This document shows, one piece after another, positions 38,351-50,845 of a stretch of 64,000 bases of DNA. A model generated the notes under the pieces. It was not told the origin of the DNA. It worked only from the letters and a program-made list of their open reading frames with translations, and searched no databases. The DNA is from Neodiprion pinetum (Eukaryota; Arthropoda; Insecta; Hymenoptera; Diprionidae): the NCBI RefSeq assembly GCF_021155775.2, contig NC_060233.1:36115077-36179076 (forward strand), given 5' to 3'. The translations under genes and the position numbers were made by a program. Within the stretch, counting starts at the first letter, position 1. Every line of letters starts with the position of its first letter.

Positions 38351-41300
38351 CCCGTCTCCGTTAAAGCTCTCTTTGATTTGTCGTATTCAATTTCACCAGC
38401 TCCGCGTCGATTCGCGTTGATAGCTTGCCTTCGGAACAAACTAGCCACGCAGACTAGTTACATTGCTTCTGTTTACTACGTGAAGCTCCACCCCGAAACA
38501 CCGTCGGGTACAGTTACGCTTTCCCGGGCAATTTCCCGAGTTTTTTTACGACCTCATCTCGTCTCACGAGCACCCCGAGTAACGCCGCTCAAAGTGATAC
38601 CCTGAGCCGATACTTTTAAAGCCACGACTTCTCACCGCGGGTCACGTCGGCCGCGACGATCGACGCAAAGCCAGACAGCCCCGGGCGCATCAGCCTTGCG
38701 CATTCGGGTTGTTCAATACATCTCCTAGTTTCGCAGCATCCGATAGATGGCGAAGAGTATCTTTGCCTGCGGACGAAGGGGCTTGGGAAATTATATCTAG
38801 AACATTACCGTTGACCCAGAATCACCGCGCTGCGTGCAGCGACGAGACTCGAAGCGATCGCTTCGCAGAACAAGGTGTTAAAACGAGCAGTTTACTTGAC
38901 GCAAGCTTTGCGAAAAGGTGCTAACCCGCCAATGCAATGGCGAGAAGCCGCTGCAGCGAACACCTGCAAAACCGTAAATCCGCAACCGGTGCACCGAACA
39001 GGCTGAATGCCACCAGCTGGCTGCCCGTGGCACAGAGTTCGATTGAATTGCATTAATCGACACAGATTCGCGAATCACTTAAGCTAATCGCTTCTTGTCC
39101 TTAACGAGAGACCCGTTTCACGTGCCAGGGGATCGAGAAGTCCAGAAATTTCTTGAGTGTAAATTTTATTCAGCAGGAACAAAGAGCTGGTTACTATTTA
39201 GCCGCAGGTCATGACTTGGAGATTCGATAAAGTTCGAGGTGACTGTCAACCGTGAAAAAGAAAGACATTCTCGCTGAGCAGGCTAACAGCTGTCGGTGGT
39301 TAATGATGACGTCAATTGCGGCCAAGTAATTCTGAAATACATATATACAGTTTCCAGAGGTGCCACAACCTCGAGCTGTTGGCGTGGGCGATACGCCTAG
39401 AAGATCAATTTCAAACAGATAAAAGTATAAGCTTCAACTTGTTAGTTAGGGCTACCACAAGGTAATCCCAGCCAATTCTTAAATCGACTCCATCGTTAAG
39501 GTAAGCCGATGTTGACCATTGTCTTCTTAACGATAGTAATCAATCGGACTGAGTTCAATGCTCGTCCTTCTCTAGTGGAGATCGTTACTGCTATCGCTTG
39601 TATCAGCCGTACCTCCCGTCTCCGAGATGTCTTTATTTATCTTATTCAAATTAGGTACCATTCCGTGCCTCACTCTTTTTTCCGTAGACCTAGACTCGCA
39701 GCAACATATCAGGGAACCACAAATTACACATTTATTAAATCTTTCGTTGGTTAATGACGCTGCGCATATTCAGAAATAATCCAAGTGATGCTTGGTCTTC
39801 ACTTCTTTTCAACGCCTTCACGGTCTTTCGGTAGAATCGGGAAATTGGAATACCTTTCATCTGTATTTAAAATATTGACAGGCTGAAAACAAGAGAGCGG
39901 GAGATCTAAAGATCGAGCATGTATAACCCAATTTCTATCTTTCTTCTTTCTGTCTTCTTTCGAATCTCTTTTGAGTCACCCTAATACACACGAGCTCGAC
40001 GTGAGGACAGAGGATGCGTGTTTCCGTCTGTCGCGCCTGCAGGGATGAACTGAGAACGGTTGTAACCCGGTAGCCGAAAATGGGAGTGGTTCTGAAAGAC
40101 AAGGGATCTCGAGGCTCTGTCGGCGACATCTTCGGCTCTTTGGTCTCCGGGCGTCTTCGTGACTAAGAAGCTTACCGGTTCTCAACCGCTTCCCTTTTTC
40201 CGTCGTCCCCTAGAAGAGCCACACCCTAGACCCGGCTACTGCAGTCAGTCAACGTCGCTGACCTGACCAGTTCCTTCTCACTATCCGGACGCATTATATC
40301 CTCAATATCCAAGCTACTGGCAGTGAATAGCAACGCAGAATCTTGAAATTATTCAAAAAGTTACCTGCAACTATCTGCTTACGTACGCTGGGAAGCTTCG
40401 ATGTTTTGATTTATTAGATACATATTATCCATTTGGAAATAAATTCTAAACCATTTAGTAGGTCCAAGGTGTACCATGGTTCTACAACGTAGTTTTCACC
40501 CATACAAAATCTGCAGGGATGAAACAACTGGTTATAAATGTTTCTGAATCGTCCTCTCCAATTCTACTTTCGGCAGCGAAATGAACTAAGACCAATGAGA
40601 ACCACTGAAAGACCGATGGGTGAGGGACGTCCCTTTTGTCTCGTTGTGGGCGGTACGGTGCCCTTGAGCAAGTACAGAATCGCAAAATTCCGGTGTCAAT
40701 TGACAAAGCGGCGATCGGCGCATTCCGGTTAAGCTGCGGCACGTATATATATAAAAATTAAGGTAGCATATTCTACTTGGAGCCCAGGCTCGTGCAAGTA
40801 TTGTCCGAAAAGGTGAAATAAATCTGCGTCTGTTGGATGGTTGAACGCGCGGTCGTTGACGCTACGGCACGCAAATATTCGCACAAGGCAAGCTGCAATT
40901 TTGACCCCCGAATACACAGAGTCCCTGGGGTACGGAAAAATCTTAATCCCATGGAAGCACGTTACTTGTAATCCTTGAGTTTGAATTGAAATTGAACTGG
41001 AGAAATTTTGTACAATTTTTCCAGTTTCAGGTTCTCATACATTTTTATTCTTACCATAGTCGTCAATTGCTCGGATGCTCAAGCGCAACGATGTTGCAAA
41101 TTTTGGTTGGCATTCGAAAGCGAGATTATCGTGGGATCGATTTGAACGAGAAGCCTGATAAGATCTCAGGATTAAGATCTTTCATTTGATCCCCGGACAA
41201 AGGGATTATAATTGGCTCGATAACTCCCAAGGGGATTTAATTCTTCGCTAAAAGATTCGTTTTATCGCGTGTATTCGGGAAGATTTCGGCATCGAGATCC

Positions 41301-43823
41301 GCGTGAATCAATCCTCGAACCACTTGGCCTCTTTTCAAGGAAATTGGCTTGGTATCCAATGGATTAACGAGAGGCGAAATTGAAATTCCAACGCCTGTTG
41401 ACAAATTGCGCGTAATGAAATTGCTCTGCGTTAATAGATATAAATACTGTACATGGAACGTCGCGCGTCTTGAAATTTGCTGAAATTAAATTCCAACGGC
41501 CGGATAATGACGACAAAATGTCCTCGTTCGAATGCAGGGTTCTGACGCCTGTGACCTCCGCACCTTACGGTATCGCATCTGTTTCCGCAATAAGCTACCC
41601 GTTTCAAGTAATTTCATATCTCGATCGACACGCAATCGGATGCATTCACGATGAAACTGAATGGGAAGTTTCGATTTGAGCCCGGCACGGAGTGCAATTC
41701 AATATTTTCTTTTCTTTTTTCAAATACCTGTCTTCTTTCATCCGTTGCGTTGCGAACAAAATCACGCAAATCCCTATCCAATCTATACATCACTGAGATC
41801 TTGTTATTACGATCTCTGCTTCGAAATCAAGCCGAAAACTGGAGTGTTTTGTACTTCGCTGTATACTTATAATTTACGAGGAAAATAAAGCGATTTAACC
41901 GGTCCGGCTAACGTTGCCACTGAATAGCGTAGGACTACTCGGATTGTACGGGGTAGTCGGACGATTATCGAGAGAGCATGGCACGATCCGTTAATAGCGA
42001 AAGAGCGAGGCCGATCACGAACGTGTTTCCACATCCCCTTTGTGCCGGGATCACAAGATGCGTTTTAATTTATTTATATTATTTTCTTTTCATTCCCGTG
42101 CACTTCTTTCGGCGGAAGAAGGGAACGCGTCGTGCGCAAGTCGCGCTGCAGTGTTATTACCACACTTGGATCCACCGCGTCTCTTTCTCGAACGCTTTTG
42201 CCCCGCGTAAATTACACACATATACTCACCGCTCACAATATCCTCCTCGCCCCCTTTCCAATTCAACCCGATTCAATTCATATAATTCCATCCGTTTTAA
42301 CTGCACGTCCAGGAGGGATTACCTCGCGATTGTGCCCTGCCTCGCTCGGGCCCGCTGCATCTGCAGAGCGTTCTTCCTTCTTAAGGCAAACGCGCGTGCC
42401 CGGTGAAAGTCCTACTCCTGACACCAAGATTATAAGCCTTCGCCGCTTCTTGAGGAGAATGACGCGTGTGGGTCACGCGTCGGTAATTTTTTCATCTCAA
42501 TTCTTTTTCCATTTCCTCCCCTTTTTCATCCCTTCGCTGCGCCTTCCTGCATATAATAACACATTTATGGTCGTCCATTGCTTTCCCCGGTTCCCAATAA
42601 TTATCGTTCTACACACCCGTTCATCAGAGCGGAGAGAACGAAACAATTCTCCGAATCTTCAGCTGTCGCAATCAGGAAGAGGAAGGAGGACCGACTCTTG
42701 ATTGGCCGATGCCTCGGGGAGCTTTTGGATGCCCTGCGGTAAACATTAATATTTGACGGTATGTATTTCTTCCGCGGCACAGTGCCAAGGTTCGCGAAAA
42801 ATAACTGAGAACTATAAAAGGCGAAATTGCACTGAAACTGGCTCTCCCCGTTTTGTTTCATCCCGGATCTCCTTTGCCGCGTAGGTAATGATTTACGCCG
42901 TGGGGTTGCGCAGCGCGCTTTGCGCTACGTTAATTTCTCGATGCCGCGGCTCCGGAGCGCTCTGTAATTAGCCCCGGTTCCGAATCTCCACGGATTTCGC
43001 CCCGCGAATCCATCTCCATTAATCTCGCTCGCATGACTCGAGATCCGAGTTTGAATGTCGGTCAAGTTATGTCGCCGTGGGTTAGTCGTTTCGCAGGACA
43101 AGTCCCGATCGACAAAACCAGCTGAATAAACTGCCCGAAAAGGTCATCGATGGATCGTAAACGCAAAGTCAAGGGCCTCACGTCCCCTTCCAACAGTCGG
43201 TAGTTCCGCGTCATTGTTCATTGCCTGATTAAATATTCAGTATTACTTCCTACATCCGGTCCCACCGCGGATGTACGCGACGTGCAGGGGACTCCGCGCC
43301 ACGTGATCCCGGATGCCGGAGGCACTCTAGATGACGAGATACAAGCTCCGAGATAACGAACCTTTGCAGGTGACGCGGAGGAAAACGGATATTTCTTTTT
43401 CCTTTTCAATTTATGCTCCGGGAATTATACCCCGCGTACAACCGGACCGAATTGTCGAGCACGAGTTCCAAATGGCTCCCCTAACAACGCCTCCTCTTCT
43501 CTCCGTCCGTTCTCCACGAGGCGGCAAGGTCTCTTCTGGATCGGATCAACTCCTCCGCTGCACCCACACCGAAGTGCCACAAGCACCACCAAATTATCTT
43601 CTCGTTAAATATTTCAAGCAATGCGTTATTCTCGCACGCCCCCATCGTATTACCGGGCTCGTCTGATTATCATCCTAAGGCTCGCGTGCGCGGTCGGACG
43701 GCTCGACAAACGACCAGCGCCGACGACGCTTGGGGCGTGCTTAAGAGACCCACGCCGTGTTAAAGGAGTCTACGCGTGTCGTTTGCTCACTGCCTCCTTT
43801 CAATGTGGATGAATTTTTACGTT
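38351..43823. other. Upstream region of the lev-9-like gene, no second gene seen
   Basis: It should contain the promoter and any untranslated 5' exon of the lev-9-like gene, but neither is identifiable with confidence. A perfect palindromic CRE (TGACGTCA) sits at 39307-39314, about 960 bp upstream of the ATG. Confidence 0.4.
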
Positions 43824-43880
43824 ACATATATATATATATATATACATAGGTATACATATATATATATATATAAATATATG
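43824..43880. repeat. (AT)n microsatellite, two blocks
   Basis: Two AT blocks flank a short TACATAGG spacer. A second, shorter array lies 220 bp downstream. Confidence 0.95.
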
Positions 43881-44096
43881 TACGCAAAGGCGAATTCCAT
43901 GCCCGAGGAGGCTAGGCACTCGCGGTTTCATTACACCAGCTGGACGTGAATTTTTCGCGGTGATGAAGACATCCACTTTTTAGTTCTTCGTCATTGCCCT
44001 GAAAACGCGACTCTGGAGTCATAATATTGCACGTGTTTCAACAGCGCACTCCGTGATATAAAATTATAATTATACATTCGTTTATAGCTGGTGGTA

Positions 44097-44124
44097 TATG
44101 TATATATATATATATATATATATA
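44097..44124. repeat. (TA)n microsatellite
   Basis: A TA dinucleotide run of about 28 bp. Confidence 0.95.
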
Positions 44125-47100
44125 ATGTGATAAAAGCGAATGCACTAATGGCTTACCGCTCAATCGCGTTGGAAACGTTTTTTATTTATTTGTTTACTTA
44201 TTCATTTATTGCGGTGTTACAGTTACCACGATAAGATTTCTGGAAACACAGCACTTGCAACGGCAAGCTTACGCGGTTTCTACGATAAGTTTGCGGTTTC
44301 TCTAAAATTCCAGGAATATTTCCTTGATATTGCACAGTGCGATTGTATAAAATCACGGTGGTATAAGAACAGAGATTTTTCCATTCGTTCGCTTCACGGT
44401 TTCACCGATTTACGTTGAATTATTATACCTCACAACTGCGATATAGGAGTTGAAATTCGAGGTCGAAAGCTGCGACTGCTCAAGTGCAAACGTGTCCGAC
44501 GGGATGTCGGGATAAGATATGCTGTTAATCTTCGCTCGTAAACGAGCGTCTCGCATAAAATTTGGATCTTCAAAAATGAGTGGGCTCATTCGAGCCCGTG
44601 ACTAAAACTCAGCTAATCCTCTCTGAAAGGCGTTGCGTCAGACGGCGTTCATCTGAATCCTCTAAATCCGTGTGAAAGAGGAGAGAGGGTGAAAAACTAA
44701 AAATAAAAGCGTATATTGTTCACCTTTTCGTATAAATAAAAATTTTGAATTTTAAATTACGACTCGTTAAAACAACCGACGACTCGAGGAGTCCGAAGTG
44801 ACCGCGGTGCTCTTCAAATACCGAGCAACAAAAGGGCCTCTGGCATCGAATAAAAAAAAAAAGAAAATGCAAAAGAGAAAGAAAAAATTCAGCTGACGCG
44901 ACTTAATAACAGCGATAAAATTCATCCGACAGTCGTGAAATGTTTATATATGAATATATACGACATCTCGCCTCGAGTCAAGACTCGGAGAGATCTCGGC
45001 TCATGCAATCGCACTGATAAGACGACCGCTTTATTGAAGTACCGGTCTGCTGACTCGATCATTTAAGTACAACAACTTAATAGCACGACATCGCTTATAG
45101 CACGCATCGCACACATGTGTAAGTCGTTTAAGAATAGTGATTACCTCTGGCAAAGAGGCAGCGAATTTTCAAGTGGACAGACACACGTCAAAGTCCAAAA
45201 TATATTCAATATTGAGAGAATATTGTGGTGAGTGGAAAAAAAATTGCATCGACCATTTACTCTCGAATATGCGTTGCAAGCTCGATTATTCTATTCGTTC
45301 TCAAGGTTGTGAACGAGATAATTTTTTGATTTCAGCATTTGAAAATTATGGACAACGACTCTCTGATTCGATCGCCGTAAGAATAATGCAAAATTGTATG
45401 AGCCTTAATTTCGAACAGCAGCTCATTTCTGTCACACCAAATTTCGGACAAAACATTTATCAATAATGTAGAAATTCTACTCGATAATCTTTCGACAAAT
45501 GATGAGTTAAAAAATGATCCCACTTTGATCCGCAGGGATGTAAAGATCGAGCAGTAGTTTTTCTCTCGTCTAATTTACGACAAGCCTTCTCGATTCTCCG
45601 TCGTTCAAATGACGACCGAAACACGTTTCAGAGCATGCCTGGCCGTTATTAACAAACCAACACCGAGCTGCGAAGCGTATATCACCGAGTACAAAAGCGC
45701 TCGGTCGATTCGCGGTTAAATTGGCTGGAAGTGCGAAAGATAAACAGCGCGAGCGGGTTCACCGTTACAGGTAATTAAAGTGTGCGTGAAGATAGCGCGC
45801 GATTCGCTCACACGCAACCCGTAGGTGCGTTGCACACAAGTCGCGTCGTGGCAGCCGATGGCGCAATGTACGGTACATGCAGGTATTTTTCGCAGGTAGG
45901 TGGGTACGAAACCGAATAAGAAACGTCCGTTCCATATTCTCGCGTTGTTATCTTTTTGCGGGCCCGTTCGAGACGGAGGAAATTCGGCCTTCTCTCGAGG
46001 GGAATAAGAAGTGCTCGTGTTCGTCTCACCGCGGGGTAAAGAAATCCGGAGAGCACCTGGCACCGCGGGATGAATAATCTAATTGGCACGCGTCCGCGCG
46101 GCGAGCCTCGTGATCAGTCAATTATAAACTGGACCCGTCCCGTTCCTCTCTTTCTTTTTTTTCCCGTATCTTCTCACTCTCGGCGATTTCGAGACGTCGG
46201 CTTATCTCCGCATGGGACTCAGCTCGCCCCCGTGAGCACCGTGAGCGGTGTAAGTCGGTTTCCGATCGCCTGTCAAGACCCGGCTCGTCGTTAAAATGAG
46301 AAGCAAACGGCCTCTTGTCGCCTCCTGCGTCTATTTTCCCACGATGCGTATCCGCTTCCGGTTGGCACGTGCACCGTTAAAGGTACGCGCCGTTGAATAG
46401 AGCGACAACACCTGAATCCACTTGACTCCAGCCGAACGTCGAAAGGACGTCGGGGAAGAAACGACCCGATCGGCGAGAATCGCGGAATCGTCTATTCTGA
46501 TCGAACGGCGGTTCTTTATCTCACGTGACGGTACACAATACGGATTCGTTTAATGGAACCAGCCGGTGAGTCGGCCGAGGGGGGCGATGAGTAATGATCT
46601 GCCAATGATACAAATCGATGCGATTCACCTGCAGTCGATCGGCGATTCGGTCCTGGTTCCAATTAAAAGAACACAGGTTCTGGTCAGCGGGTGACTCTCT
46701 TTCCGCGCTCCCTTGGAGTCCTCGAAAAAAGCCCAACCGAGTTTCGGCACCCTGCAGCCACGTCGAATCGTGCGGTGATCGGACCCTCCGATATTACAGA
46801 ACCGTGATTATAGTTGCCCACGCAAAAATCTCGCGTACAAGTTTTACCGGGAAAAAGTAAGAAGGTCCAAGCCGGCTTGCCGAGTCGACGCGATCGGGGA
46901 ATCTGCGGGTCATCCGGTAAAAGTATTTTCTCAATTATCCGTAGCGCCGATCGAAAGCGGCTAAGCGGCAATTGATCGTGATGAGAATTCCCGGTAATAA
47001 AAATAAAACGACGGAGCTAATCGACCGAGGCGAGAAATTCCCGATTTTATCTAATCGCTGCGCTGCAGCCAAAGATTGTTGGCAAAAAGTTGATCGTTAT

Positions 47101-48383
47101 GTGACAAAAAACACTCTTGTAAGAAAAGTTGGAGAATTGCTATCTACCTATCACTTTTTCGTTACAAGCATTTCGGTTTTTACTCCTCGTTGTATCGATC
47201 TGATTGATAGAACTTCGAAACAGGGATGTTTGTCCGACATTGAAAAATTTTCGACTCTTTTTTCTCTCAATATCTGTCCCGTTACCGATATGTCTGTCAA
47301 GTCTGTAACCCGAGTTGCCTGGAACTCCGCAGGCTCCGTCGATTGAACCGACAAGCGACTGAAGGCAGGCATTATAAGATCACGTGTCACGTCGAGAATG
47401 AGTGAAATTCTGTGTATATGAAATGCCGACGCGGTTTTTCGAGCGGATTGTAAGGCTTGCCGAGGGAATCCATTGAAAACGCGGACGTCTTTTTAACAAG
47501 ATTCTTCACAATTTCAAGAAGGCACGATGCTTTCTCCGCGGGTGCTCTTCGGGGGGTAGATTTGATGGTTCAAAAATTGCCGCAGGTGGATGATTCTTTT
47601 ATTTTACTTTTATTTATTTTTCTATCTGTCTGGCTCTTTTTCTCTACGTCTCTCTTTCACTCCATTTCTCTTTCTGCCGGTTTTATGTATAGGACGTGAA
47701 AAGTACGGAGTAAAAATCACAATAGACAATCGGTTGCATAGAAATCGTGCGTCGCATGGAAGCCGAAGGTTTCCAGTTCTCCATACGTCCCAGAATGAAC
47801 GAGATGTATACGAGTTGAGTGAGCGAAGGGATCGGATGCTCGACGTGAGATAAAATTCCCAGATGAATCCGACCGCACGCTTATTCGATCGCATCTTTTC
47901 CCCATCAATTCCGTGATTCACACATTTCCATACTCACGAACCGGAAAGTCATTTTCAAATCGACAGCGAGTCGTTTACGCGATGGGAATCTTCGGGCAAT
48001 CAAATCGAATGGCTGCCACCTTTGGATCCAGTTGAAAAGTAGAAAATTGATAATGTTCCCCATCTCGAAAATTGCCTCCACGTCTCAGGATCCGTCAGAT
48101 CCTCGGATATGATAATAAAGAAACCCTTTCGTCCCACGCGCCCGCAACGCGTGGGAGTGAGCACGATAATCGACGACTGACGCGTGTGTTTATCGCTCCC
48201 CGTATAACGGAGAGAGTCCATAACCTCTCGAGTGTCTCTCGAGCAAGGTATGGCCTTTTAACCTTATATGGAAGCCGCACCTGCCGCTTGATAGCCAAGG
48301 CGTACAATCTTGTAGCGGTAATTGTTGACACTGGAATTAAAAATGGTGAATAATAATAACAATCCACGTTAGGCACCGACTCT

Positions 48384-48386
<3 letters not shown>

Positions 48387-48440
<54 letters not shown>
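48387..48440. repeat. (CT)27 microsatellite, longest perfect array in the window
   Basis: An uninterrupted CT run of 54 bp. The open frame of alternating Arg-Glu on the opposite strand is an artefact of this array. Confidence 0.95.
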
Positions 48441-48443
<3 letters not shown>

Positions 48444-50819
48444 CCTCTAAGCTCCTTCCCGAGCTGCGCTTTCACCGCCCACGCAACTGCAGCCACCGCA
48501 ATAGCGTGATAATCAATCAGTTTGAATTGTAAAAAAGCTCAGGGTTCTCCTGCTCGAAGACTTACTCGACTTGCCGAACTTTCGACAATCCCGATAAGAA
48601 TATCCGTAACTACAACGTGGACGCTGTTATAAATTCGTGCGAAAAATAGGTCGTCGTTGCACGCGCATTGAATTCCGTTTGATAGAAACTTGATATCCTT
48701 CCGGGTGAATTGGACAAGGCGGGTCATGGAGTGTCCGGATGCGGACAGGTCCGATCGTTATTACCGCAAAATTTGTTGACGTGTGTGAGTGAGCGATAAA
48801 AATGGGGCAACAAAACGCGGTGGGAAGATGCGCGTCGAAATCAGGTTGGGTCGCCTTGTGTGCTGCAGGTGGTTCGATGGCACAGGTCAGGGTCAGGTTA
48901 ACCCCTGATCAGATTACCCTCCGCGGCGTGGGAGTGTTTCAAAGGTCCGCAGGATGGGTATAATAACAGGATAGGAAGAGCTAGAAAACTGCCCGATCGG
49001 CCCGACAGCATCGATCCTGCGATAGATCCATGATCGCCATCAGCTCCACGGCCAGAAACATCCCGCGTATTTCTCCTCGGTCGAATGAAATCCGGCAGTA
49101 TCATCGACCGCGCGCTCCGTAATAATGCAGGTATCCAAAGTCGCATTGCTCCACGATAAACAGAATTAATTGGGCCACCGCAGGGGTTGTCGGTGAATTT
49201 ATTCATTATAAAGGTGGACAGAGGAGCCGCCGACCCCCGTCGCGGGCTTAGATTAATTTCATTTTATTCGGTCCGAGGGCGGCCAGTCAGTCCGTCCGTT
49301 TGTCGGTAGAGGAGGGTCAACGAAAGCAGCCCGTAAACCTCGGCGACGCGGCGACGATGAGATTGCTCCGAATTTTTCTCTCGTTTCGCAAAATAAGCGA
49401 AAAGAGCAGAAACGTTTTTGCACGCTTCGAGTCCGCGGTTCCTCGTGCCTCACTCGTGGAGCCAGCGATACGCGGACGACTAACTTATCACAGTCACTTA
49501 TCGTTACGTATCGAGACTCCAGGAACGATGACCGAGGTCCGTAATCAGGGCCCGAATCTTATCCCCCGAATCTATCGTGGAACTGAGACTGGGCCTTGAT
49601 CAATCGTAGGTGAAACCGTGGTAATTCTGGTTTTAGTATTTATCACCGGTCAACCGCATCGGCCGATCTCGATTGCCCTCGCGGTATTATAAGTGGGTTT
49701 GAGATGGTTCGGTTTTATTTATTAGAGAAAACTCTGAGGGCTACCCCGCGTGGACCATTTTATTTAGCCATTCAATGCGGGCTGCACCTGTTCCTTAGAA
49801 ATCACCTTATTCCTCGATATCGTTCCCGTACACGTGGGGGACGGATGCGCCTTACACGCCACACGCGTGCACCGCATGCGTGCGATATGCCTGCATTGTG
49901 TGTCTCACAATTAGGATATTGTGTCCAACCGCGGTTATTCATCACGCCTGGCGTACAATAAAGTGCATTAATCCACCGAAACGGTTTTCAAAGTGAGTTT
50001 GTTTTTTTTTCTCCCCTTTTCGTCTCTTAACTTCTCTCTTTTTATCTCATACTATCCACTTCACGGCATAAATCTCGGAGAACCAAGAACGTGAAAGGAA
50101 TTTGTGTCAGAGAATTATTCCCCGGGTAATTTGTGTATTAGATACCGAGAAGCCGCGGGGACCGTTAAATTTGTTCGATTCAAACGTCAGTTTTATCTAA
50201 ACCTTCTACTTTGAAAGATTTTTTTTTTTACAATCCGGCTGCACTCGCATCCAAGTACTCACGGACGCGCGGCCGAGCAGTAAGGCGCCAAAAAGAGAGC
50301 AGGTACATAAAATCTGAGTGCACAGTATCAGGTTCCTTTTTCAGATAGTAATTGGTTGATACAGATTCGAGTGCAGAGCATAATGAAAATAAAAAAAAAA
50401 AATAGAAAAGGGATACGTGGAAGCTTGTTTTGTTATCGAATAGCAAGGATTTATTTTTGTTTCAACGTTGAATCACGTACACTAAACGAGAGGATGCGCC
50501 ATGCGCAAAATCGATGACATCGCATAGTGCCATGACTAGGTACGAGATTCAATCTGTGCCGGTTATGCGGCATGTGGTCGAAGTGTTTTTAATCGAGCGT
50601 GAAGAATCGGATTCGTTACACCTATCGTTCGCCCGGGTAAGGTAACTGTTCTTGAAACATGAATTTGAGAGGATTCTTTGTTCTTATGCCGTATAGCCAG
50701 TCTGTACAGGCCCCGGCCGGTCTCGAAAGAGAAAGGAACCTATGTCGACGGCCGGCAAGAGAACGAACGTGTATTATAGTATAGATCGTGATTATCTGGT
50801 GCGCTAGTACGCCGAGATG

Positions 50820-50845
50820 CCTCCTCCTCCTCCTCCTCCTCCTCC
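50820..50845. repeat. (CCT)n microsatellite
   Basis: A CCT trinucleotide run of about 26 bp. The poly-Arg open frame on the opposite strand is a by-product. Confidence 0.9.

Noticed and set aside
37571..38364. Several plus-strand open frames of 140-190 codons
   Set aside because: They are antisense shadows of coding exon 1, which has a clear signal peptide, WAP and sushi domains on the minus strand.
38590..38620. TTTAAAAG with a TCACTT about 25 bp downstream as a lev-9 core promoter
   Set aside because: The spacing is short and the initiator deviates from consensus. An upstream untranslated exon cannot be excluded, so I do not call it.
48095..48496. 133-codon frame containing a long Arg-Glu alternation
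   Set aside because: The repeat is the translation of the (CT)27 microsatellite, and the rest has no protein-like features.
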